Shown: positions 57,190 to 64,000 of the stretch, one piece after another
Numbering within the stretch: position 1 is the first letter of the stretch
How the letters are laid out: the number at the start of each line of letters is the position of its first letter
NCBI GenBank assembly: GCA_910574455.1
Contig: CAJSYZ010000011.1
Coordinates: forward strand, 62,001-126,000
Reading direction: 5' to 3'
From: Trichaptum fuscoviolaceum
Lineage: Eukaryota; Basidiomycota; Agaricomycetes; Hymenochaetales; Trichaptaceae
Length of the DNA stretch: 64,000 nt
Program-made: the position numbers and the translations under genes
Notes under the pieces: generated by a model
What the model was told of the DNA's origin: nothing
What the model saw: the letters and a program-made list of their open reading frames with translations, nothing else
Database searches by the model: none

Positions 57190-58990
57190 GGCGATGGAGC
57201 TCGAGACTGTGACTACTAGTACAGCAAATGGGCGGTCAACCTATGCTGCGCTTTTGTCTTGGAGAGAATTGTCTCACTTTTTCTTTGACACAGTTGAACT
57301 TTCAAGTGCGTACCATTGTTGTCGCGACTACGACCGTCGCTCGTGGCGACTTGACGCAGGAGATCGTGGGCGTGTCTGTTCAGGGTGATATTCTGGACTT
57401 GGCCATCAATGGAATGGTTGACCAGCTGGCTCTCTTCACTGCGGGGGTGACCAAAGTCGCTCGGGAAGTCAGAACGAAAAAACTCGGTGTTCAAGCTGAA
57501 ATCGAGAATGTTCATGTCACAGCAAAAAATCACGTATGTTTATTTCACTAGCATTCCGCTGAGTTGTGTAGTGTGGTTTTTACTGAACGCACTCCGAATA
57601 GAATGGCTGTTGACACCATGGCCGGAAACTTGATGACCGAAGTGCGTGGTTTCGCGCAGATCAGTACTGCAGCTATAAACGGCGACTTCACGTGTTTCAT
57701 CACCGTCAAAGGCTCAGGCGAGATGGAATCCTTTGAGACTCATCAAATCAATTAAATTGTGCACTACTTGCGCGAGTCGATTTAGAAGAACGCCGCCGCT
57801 CGTGAAGCTGCCGAACTTGCCAGTCGCTCCAAGTTGGAGTTCTTGGCGAACACGTCTCATGAGATTCGACCCCTATGAACGGTATCATTGGCATGAAAGA
57901 GTTTACGCTGGATAGCAATTTGAATAAGAGTCAGCGCGAGAGTCTTCTGCTGGTGCATAGTTTGGCTCGGAGTCTGCTATTGATTAATGTCGATATTTTG
58001 GATATCTCGAAGAGTAAGCTAATCCGCCGCCGATGCTTCCAAATTCAGTTGCTAATATTTCGATTAATTACTACATTCGAAGCAGGCAGGATGACGATAG
58101 AGCAAGTTTGGTATTCACTGAGACACACGGTTTTTGGTAACCTCAAGACTCTCGTTGTACGACCATCGCAAAACAACCTCGACCTCACATATGACGTTTA
58201 CCCAGACATTCCTGATCAGCTCATCGGTTACTCGCTGCATCTGCGCCAGGTCATTACGAACATTGTCGGCAACGCTATCAAGTTCACCTCGAGCAAGGTC
58301 GTGCGGAACGGACATGCTGCGCTGTCGTGCCGTCTGGTTGGCATCAAGGACTCGATGGTGAAGGTAGAGTTCTGTCTCACGGATACGGTATCGGTATTAC
58401 GAAAGGTACAGTGAACTTGATCTGTGGTACGTTCGTGCGAGGGGATGGACAACCACTCGAGTGAGCTCTTCTCGAATAGTCATTTGTTCCGGCCTGTAGT
58501 GGTCTTACTTTCTTAAATCTAGGACTATGGTGGTGCTGTCCTTGGTCAATCAGTATCGAAGTGAGTTGTGTCGCTGATGAATAAGACGATGTGAGTTGAG
58601 AGCGAGCTGGGCAAGGGAAGTTCACGACCACCTCCTAAATCAGCCAGTTGTCCACCGAGAACGTACTTTCGATGATCCAGGCATTCGCGAAGCAGAAAAT
58701 CCGGCTTGCCAATACGCTGGACGACCGAACAGGTGTTAGTGATGCGTATCACAGAGCTTATTCTGAAGCCTTACGACGTGAGCGAAGTTGCAGATAATGA
58801 GTGTTGCCTACATATCAATGGGATACTTGTTGATTCGCTGACGGCCGTAAGTCATCTTGTTAAAGTGCATTCAAGCTACAGTATAAAGCCTTACTCAAAC
58901 ACTTTTCGGATGATCCAGAAGGAACAAACCAGGAGTATGAACACTTGCGATATATACCGATCGTTCTGGCGTCAGACCAAAATTCCCTAT
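57190..58990 (+). pseudogene. nik1: group III hybrid histidine kinase (NIK1/Os-1 type), broken
   Basis: NIK1 is the HAMP-repeat osmosensor kinase above the HOG pathway. Recognised: TTTVARGDLTQEIVGVSVQG, NGMVDQLALFTAGVTKVARE and KLGVQAEIENVH (last HAMP unit, about 57315-57515); [16 protein letters not shown] (about 57620-57665); AAREAAELASRSKLEFLANT and SHEIR with the following TPMNG out of frame (H-box, about 57793-57880); GIIGM, LDSNLNKSQRESLLLVHSLA, ILDISK; an intron; GRMTIEQVWYSLRHTVFGNL, LRQVITNIVGNAIKF (N-box, about 58236-58280); a frameshifted DTGIGI box (about 58380); a degenerate second glycine box near 58525; and receiver-linker pieces VADNECCLHINGILVDSLTA and EHLRYIPIVL (to about 58970). 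Frameshifts and stops make it non-functional. It lies inside the 39-kb element near its right end. Confidence 0.8.
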
Positions 58991-59499
58991 TGAACAAACA
59001 ACTGCCAGACCGAGATCTACCCCCACTTCCCATCGGAGGCAATCTGCTTCTCAAGGATGTAGAAGCAGAGCTAGATCGATAGGTTGCGGTGACGAGAATT
59101 GACACGAGAGCGGCTACGGCGGACCATTCAAGGTGGAGGGTAATTCAAGAACATGGACCTTGAGGGAAAATGATCAGAACGTGCGCAATCGGACAAGAGA
59201 GAAATTGCTTTCGGAACAGATTGAAAATAGTATGTCCGAGTCCTCCGAAAACCCGTAGTAAGAACTCTGGAATTTATGTTTGACAATTGTTTCAGGCGTC
59301 AGGAAGAAGATGCCACTTGGGCGGAAGTCGGACAATTCTCGAATCGCTCAAGGCAAATGTGCTTGAGTCGCTCAGCCAACAACGAAAAGCATGAACATCC
59401 TTATCAGCGAAGGCGAGAGGAAAGCAGCGCGCAGCCTACAATACTGGCGTACTGAATTACTGGTGTACTGATTTGTACTTACTATGACATTTGAATTGT

Positions 59500-59728
59500 A
59501 CATGCTTGTACTTAGTCTTTACTTATGCTTGACTGACCTCCTGATGTACTGACGTACCGAGTGTGTCCTGAAAATTGGCTTATTTCAGTGTGTTCAGGCC
59601 ATCAGTTGATTTCAGACAGGCATAGCAACATATCAGTAGATTTCAGACACGCATAGCAACCCTTCAGTCCATTTAAGGCAGCGTCAGGACGCGTCAGTCG
59701 CCTTAAGCAAAAAGTAGTTTCCCTGATG
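59500..59728 (-). repeat. right terminal and subterminal region of the 39-kb element
   Basis: Reversed from the end: CATCAGGGAAACTACTTTTTG, CTTAAG, then repeated TGGACTGAAG, GTCTGAAATCTACTGATA and GTCTGAAATCAACTGATGG words. A direct pair containing CAGTTGATTTCAGACAGGCA and CAGTAGATTTCAGACACGCA is obvious at about 59603-59657. Confidence 0.65.
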
Positions 59729-59817
59729 TATTGAATCGGATACAAGTCCAAATAAGGAAATGAATCGGATACACTGTCATGACAGAATGCGATGCATCTT
59801 ATGAGCTGTGGAGATCG
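59729..59817 (+). mobile_element. kinase-carrying TIR transposon, copy B, right end
   Basis: Starts with the duplicated TA and continues TTGAATCGGATACAAGTCC exactly where the left part at 20489 stops, ending ...GAGCTGTGGAGATCG. The 8-bp TGCGCGCA follows at 59818-59825. Confidence 0.85.
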
Positions 59818-60486
59818 TGCGCGCATGGACGACCTCAGCTCAGTCATCTTCTACTCGACATGGAACCAGGCTATCGCAGCGACCGTCAGGCGCAACCCGC
59901 AGATCGATATTTACCCCATAAATGACTACCACGGCGCTTGCTGCCATCCACCTCCTCCCGAAAGACCTCCCGGTGTGCCCGTCCCTCCACAACGCAGAGT
60001 TCCAGGGCCAGCTCTGCCTCCGTACTTGTTCAGTGGTGCCGACTTCACTTTGATCCTTTCGCGTGACAAACCGATCGGTTTAGTCGCTGTCGAGTTTGCA
60101 AATGTGCCCTTGGTGTTCCCGCTCGTCTTGGTGGTCTCGGTTTTATGCCTGGATGGGTAAGCTCATATTCTCTGTCTCTAATCTACAGTCTGACTTTGGT
60201 CACAGTGGTTCGCTGTTGAATTGAGTTGAACAGCACCATGTTGCCCCAGCTTACGAAGACAATTAAAATAGCGCTTAAGTCTACGGAAGAAGAGTGTGCT
60301 GTCTTGCGTGCTCGACCGCCTGGCCAGCGTTTCCTGGCTGTTGAATGGCGTCAGCGCATAGAAGATTTCCACAGGCGCAGTATTATTACTAGCCAACAGA
60401 TCGTTGGCTCTCTAGAACCGACGCAGCCCAACTGGGACACCCGAAGCACATATGACAGCCCACACAACTCGATCCCTGGAGCTTAA
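59818..60486 (+). pseudogene. ags1: alpha-1,3-glucan synthase (Ags1), 3' segment of the split copy
   Basis: Continues the Ags1 copy of 16175-18334: [35 protein letters not shown] (synthase domain), then a jump past several hundred codons to [27 protein letters not shown] (about 60017-60105), MPGW, an intron with GTAAGC near 60161, LPQLTKTIKIALKSTEEE, AVEWRQRIEDFHRRSIITS and YDSPHNSIPGA ending in TAA at 60484-60486. The internal deletion and frame breaks make it dead. The remaining Ags1 C-terminus is missing here; TFIIF alpha sequence follows within about 60 bases. Confidence 0.85.
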
Positions 60487-60539
60487 GCCATTCAACGCGC
60501 AAAGCCACCTCTGCGGAAGATAAAGCGAGAAAAAAGAGA

Positions 60540-61005
60540 GCTCACGCTCTTCCAAAAGAATCTGTACCGACCCATCCTCGTAAAGGTTCAGAAGCCACCC
60601 CCATCGCCGCCGTCGCGACCGAAGCCGAAAGTCAAGACAGAGCCAGATGCAGGGAAGCCACTGGTGAAGCTCGAGTCGAAGTCTGAGATCAAGGTCAAGG
60701 GCTCCGGGTCGTCTTTAGCCTCAACGTTCACGGCTGTAAGAGGCGAAGACGCGCCGTATTAGGAGTCCAAGCTGATGAGCTGCGACAGGCATAGGTGGCG
60801 GTACGATGTGATAAAGTTCGACTCGCGGAAACCGGTCGACATCAGTACGTGGGCCGGCCCGTGAAGCTCAACCACAAGGAGCTGCGCCGTGACCCTACTG
60901 GTGAGGGTGTGGACGGTGTTAGCTCGCAGGTGCCCATGAAGCCGATGTTAGGGGTAGATGAGAAGCCCGTCATTGGTGCAGATGGGCGTATAGTCTTTGC
61001 CTGAA
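60540..61005 (+). pseudogene. tfg1: TFIIF alpha subunit (RAP74/Tfg1) fragment, copy 3
   Basis: Reads LFQKNLYRPILVKVQKPPPS, KPKVKTEPDAGKPLVKLESK, TAVRGEDAPY then TAG (about 60760), ESKLMSCDRHRWRYDVIKFD, SRKPVDISTWAGP, VKLNHKELRRDPTGEGVDGV and PMLGVDEKPVIGADGRIV, ending at TGA 61002-61004. It is the N-terminal third of TFIIF alpha, downstream of Ags1 on the same strand as in copy 1 but with different break points. Confidence 0.8.
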
Positions 61006-61324
61006 GATGGTGATAGCGACTTGACACTTCTGTCAGCTGTTTCAGCTCTAAGTATGCCTTTCGTAGGACCTTTATCTACAAAAGCCGATGGAGTGGACCG
61101 CTCTTTGTACCGGTTCGCTCTGTCCCTGAACTCAAGAACACGGCCGCGGCAATAAGTCCTGCATTGTTGCCTACCAATGAACAACGAAACCCTACGCCTG
61201 CTGACTGTCGATGCAGTGTCCATATGAAGAAGTGGATACGCTGAGATGCTCAAATCTTGACACAGAAGCTACTATTGGCAAGCTCATAGACTGACGGTAA
61301 GTACGAACATCTTGCTTACCACAT
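61005..61324. other. no recognised gene
   Basis: Between TFIIF alpha copy 3 and the midasin-linked repeat. I see no domain; it corresponds in position to the midasin fragment of the first chain but has lost recognisable similarity. Confidence 0.35.
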
Positions 61325-61395
61325 TCAATGCATTCCCCATGATTTGCTCAGACATTCGTGGCGGGGACAAGCTGGCTCTGACAGCGCTATATAAT
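61325..61395 (+). repeat. repeat of the 3' part of the midasin-linked segment
   Basis: ACATTCGTGGCGGGGACAAG and the following CTGGCTCTGACAGCGCTATA match 1991-2034 almost base for base, including a nearby ATTCCCCATG. It lies downstream of TFIIF alpha copy 3, as its partner does for copy 1. Confidence 0.75.
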
Positions 61396-61505
61396 GATAT
61401 CATAGGTCTTGCTCATGTAAGGCTAGCATTATTTTAGACTTTATTTGAAAACTCATATTTCTATCACGCCGACTCTGAGATTTACACCGTGCGTGGCAAA
61501 CACTT

Positions 61506-61920
61506 TTGACCCTCCCGTACATGGACGCCGCTCGAGCATTTCAGAGATGTGGTGAGTACACAATTCTGTGTCTCAGTGCACATAATCTCATTTGTGTTGG
61601 GATTCTTTTTGTCATGTCACTTGTGGGTGCTGTGGCATATGCACAGTACTATGCATACACCCACTCAAATCCCTGCATTCATCAACCCAAGCAAAATATC
61701 TATTGCACCAATGTCCAGGGGATACAGATATGGTATCCAGATGCTTCAGTGGATACACAGGAGAAGCAGCGATGCAACAATCAACAGGCGGCGAGAGTTT
61801 GTGCGGTGCAGCGGGGTTGCTCCGAGCAGACTGCTGCAATGAAGAGACAACCTCATTCAAGAAGTTGTAACCTTGCGTTTATTGATTTAAGCTTTTAATA
61901 ACGCATTACATCAGAGTACC
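61506..61920 (+). other. short frames without recognised similarity
   Basis: Frames of about 90-130 codons overlap on the plus strand (for example MDAARAFQRCGEYTILCLSA from 61521, with a hydrophobic stretch LICVGILFVMSLVGAVAYA). A GTGAGT follows CAGAGATGTG near 61551, so splicing is possible. No family assigned. Confidence 0.25.
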
Positions 61921-61924
61921 CACG

Positions 61925-62095
61925 AAGTCATAGCCTCATTTGGATTAATTTCAAACTCAATATGATAGCGCTTTAAATTTCGGCTAGAGATCCCAGACCG
62001 GCTACGCCGTGTCTGCCACAGCAGACAAATACAAAAAAGTAGCCTGGTCTGGTTACGAGACTACCTCGCAACCAGGCCAGGCCACTTCTCTTCTT
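61925..62095. repeat. dispersed repeat, inverted relative to 9175-9320
   Basis: Contains TCAAACTCAATATGATAGCG, CGGCTAGAGATCCCAGACC and GCCGTGTCTGCCACAGCAGA, matching the reverse complement of 9175-9320 with moderate divergence. CCTGGTCTGG/CCAGGCCAGG words flank it. Confidence 0.5.
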
Positions 62096-62279
62096 AACGC
62101 TTGCGGAGGTCGAAGCAATGCGACCATATAAATAGACCGGTCTGGTTCTAAACTGATTACATCGAATTATACTCTAATATCCACAAATATGCTATGAGAC
62201 CGACATGCGTAGCATATACGAGTGCTGTGTGTTAGAATAACGGCTACAAGAGTTTGCGCTGCGAGATGGGAAGCCAACG

Positions 62280-63165
62280 TCATTGTACAGTTGAGCGACT
62301 ACATAGCATAGGTAACACATGTAAGAAACAAAGGGTCAGAGTAAACAAAAAGAGGCGTATGGAACAAGTCTGGGAGCGAGTGTGGTGCAAGTGAGGCGGG
62401 CTGCTTGCCGAGTCGGCGGTGGGTTGCCAAGAGCGTACTGCGGCTGCGGTTGCGGCTGCTGCATTGTCTGAGTCTGAGTTTGGTACGTCATTGTCATTGC
62501 CAGATAAAAAGACACCGGACCAGGCGCGGGCTGGAAAAAGTGAGAGACGTTCCACTGGCTTGATGGCCCATAATCCGGCTCGCTGAAGTTGGGGTTGAGC
62601 TTGGGGTTCGGATGCACGACGCGCACGGCGTTCTCGTCCGTTAAGCGCATATCAAAATCGACAGGACATACTCCTCCGCCAGGATTAGCGTTATCCCTAT
62701 TCTCCCTCTCTCTCCCAATGAGATCGTGAAGACGAACGTGAATGTGAGGATATGCCGAACGAATAGGTCGATCTGCAGACGTCGTATTGCACATTCTGGC
62801 GCAGACGAGGGACGTCGAGGTCGCGCACGCTTACTGGAGTAGTCCATCTTGTCCTTCTCCTTCCCGGACTGGCCAGCTAAGCCCCGGGCATCGGCAATGC
62901 GGCGCGCATGGAACGTGATCTCCGTGAAAGCTCTCGCACCGTTCAGCCGATCCAAACCCCTCTCCCTCCTCCTTTCGAGCGACTGCAAGGCGAAGGTCTG
63001 GCGGGCAGTGCGCGGGGATGAGGCAAGGTCGCGCGAACGAGGGTGAGGGTGCGGGTGCGGGTGCGGGTGCGGGTGCGGGTGCGGGTGCGGGTGCGGGTGC
63101 GGGTGCGGGTGCGGATGAGCGCCATTAGGTATGGTTGTCATCGTCGTCCTCGCCCCCGTAGTCAT
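62280..63165 (-). CDS. hypothetical His-Pro-repeat protein, partial model
   Basis: Function unknown. On the minus strand a frame starting near 63165 encodes MTTGARTTMTTIPNGA, a (His-Pro)n tract, then TARQTFALQSLERRRERGLD and RLNGARAFTEITFHARRIAD, a plausible helical region, ending in charged residues. A second piece at about 62660-62370 (DFDMRLTDENAVRVVHPNPK, SSQWNVSHFFQPAPG, then Gln/Pro/Thr-rich) probably belongs to a later exon. The repeat tract and splice uncertainty prevent a confident model. It could be a fragment like the others in the window. Confidence 0.35.
63046..63113 (+). repeat. hexanucleotide microsatellite (GGGTGC)n
   Basis: About eleven tandem GGGTGC units with slightly divergent first and last units; on the minus strand they encode the (His-Pro)n or, in another frame, an Arg-Thr repeat. 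Confidence 0.9.
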
Positions 63166-64000
63166 ATGTACGCATCGAGGTCGTATCCCAACTGATCCTG
63201 ATCACCCCCTATCGCGCGCCGTCCCTCGGTCTTCCACGCCTTCTACCGTTGCGCACGACGCGCAGCGCAATTGGCCCTTCCCGTACATCCGGGCACCCAT
63301 CTCACAATCCCATCCCCATCCCATGCATCTACTTTCCTCCAAGTCTGAGCGCCTAGAGATCGTTGAGGCTCAAGGTCACGCATGTCGAGGGTGAACGTGA
63401 GGCCGGAGACTGGGTGAGCGCTGAGTGGTATGTGACGCACGAGCTGACGCGACGTAGACCAGAGTGCAAGGTCGGAGGAGACTTCAACATTAACTAGACT
63501 AAGAGAAAGGCCAGAGATACACACATGTGAAACGTTTAAAATTGTCTTGCGCTCTGGCACGTTTCTCGGTATCGGCGGTGATCACTTGTCGATGGCGTTG
63601 ATATCAGTCTGCAGTCTGCACGCCGAGCAAGGGAACTGCGTGCTCTCGCTGCCCAGAAGCGTCAGATACCGAAGACAAGAGTGTACGAAAGTAACGTACG
63701 CGGAGTAGGGTGACCACTCTCTCTTTCAATACCCTACGATCCAGCATAACGAGTTCAGCGATGAGCTCTGGAACTTATGGTAGGTCTGTTCATTTCGCGC
63801 CGAATTGTAGCAGCTCTGCGACGCAAGCCAAGTCGCTGACGTTGGAATAGTCGTAATTCGTATGTCGAAATAGAGAATCATCCAAAGTAAGATACGAAGG
63901 TCGATAACAGCCGTTCACTCCAATCTTTTTCAACATTGTGGTCATCTGACAATGATAGTGAAAAGAAGAAGTTGCGATGCCGATCGGTGCTCGCCAACAA
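63166..64000. other. no recognised gene
   Basis: Short overlapping frames only (for example 63131-63394 and 63243-63560). No domain, repeat or RNA gene recognised up to the window end. Confidence 0.35.

Larger units (their letters stand above)
20490..59728. mobile_element. 39.2-kb composite TIR element (Plavaka/CACTA-like), heavily nested
   Basis: The outer boundaries are CATCAGGGAA (20490 on) and TTCCCTGATG (to 59728), inverted, with further similarity inside (CTTTTTCACTTAAGG at the left; the right end reversed gives CTTTTTGCTTAAGG). TA flanks both sides (20488-20489, 59729-59730). Transposon copy A carries the uninterrupted sequence CCAAATATGGTATTGAATCG at about 9064-9083, so the empty site with a single TA is documented in the same window. 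Contents: a coiled-coil/acidic gene (-), the Plavaka transposase gene (+), a second minus-strand gene, an exonuclease gene and a NIK1 pseudogene, plus nested insertions of 10.5, 3.6, 2.8 and 0.5 kb. Without those it would be about 22 kb. That the Plavaka transposase moves these ends is inference. Confidence 0.75.

Noticed and set aside
20490..59728. A Starship-type giant element
   Set aside because: No DUF3435 tyrosine-recombinase captain was recognised at either end; the ends are inverted repeats with a TA duplication, unlike Starships.
62943..63125. Arg-Thr repeat protein from the hexanucleotide tract
   Set aside because: Alternative frame of the same microsatellite; the His-Pro frame has longer non-repetitive flanks.
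1..64000. Helitron RepHel gene, tRNA, rRNA or CRISPR array
   Set aside because: No RepHel motifs, tRNA-like cloverleaf, rRNA segment or spaced direct-repeat array was seen on either strand.

Overview
This window looks like nuclear DNA of an agaricomycete (mushroom-forming basidiomycete). The reasons are short spliceosomal introns of about 45-65 bp, a Plavaka-type transposase gene typical of this class, an alpha-1,3-glucan synthase, a group III (NIK1/Os-1 type) histidine kinase, and a chromodomain Ty3/gypsy retrotransposon. It is a transposon-dominated, gene-poor segment. Most host-like coding sequence is broken fragments of known genes: Ags1, TFIIF alpha, midasin/Rea1, beta'-COP, protein kinases, HSP70 and NIK1.

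Layout. 1-2.04 kb holds a same-strand chain of gene fragments: Ags1 C-terminus, TFIIF alpha, midasin. 2.37-6.52 kb holds a multi-exon gene for a multi-pass membrane protein of unknown function, the best host gene here. 6.9-9.16 kb is a 2.25-kb TIR transposon (copy A) with an 8-bp target duplication that carries a piece of a protein kinase gene. 9.77-10.8 kb is a transposon-end fragment containing a solo LTR. 10.8-12.9 kb holds TFIIF alpha and beta'-COP fragments on the minus strand. 13.1-14.5 kb is a kinase pseudogene related to the piece inside copy A.

The region 16.2-60.5 kb is one broken Ags1 gene with nested insertions inside it. (1) Ags1 is split at 18334/59818 by a second kinase-carrying TIR transposon (copy B, inverted relative to A). 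(2) Copy B is split at a TA by a 39.2-kb element, 20490-59728, whose ends are CATCAGGGAA...TTCCCTGATG; copy A preserves the exact empty site. (3) Inside it is a Plavaka transposase gene, for which I could build a nine-exon model of 1,195 codons whose frame closes exactly once (4) a 10.5-kb Ty3/gypsy chromovirus (29002-39533, 5-bp duplication GGCAG) is removed. (5) That retrotransposon is split between gag and pol by a 3.8-kb TIR element carrying a degenerate HSP70 fragment. A second, inverted copy of the HSP70 element (42656-46279) and a 2.8-kb near-palindrome (46996-49816) interrupt another minus-strand gene of the large element. The 39-kb element also holds an acidic/coiled-coil gene divergent from the transposase, an intact-looking DEDD-type 3'-5' exonuclease gene (54710-55751) and a decayed NIK1 histidine kinase.

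60.5-64 kb holds a third TFIIF alpha fragment, a short midasin-linked repeat, a dispersed repeat and a minus-strand His/Pro-repeat ORF. How the genes work together: the transposase and its flanking genes plausibly form one large CACTA-like mobile unit. That assignment, and the idea that the exonuclease and NIK1 pieces are cargo, is inference from position. All alignments were done by eye from remembered family features; no search was run.
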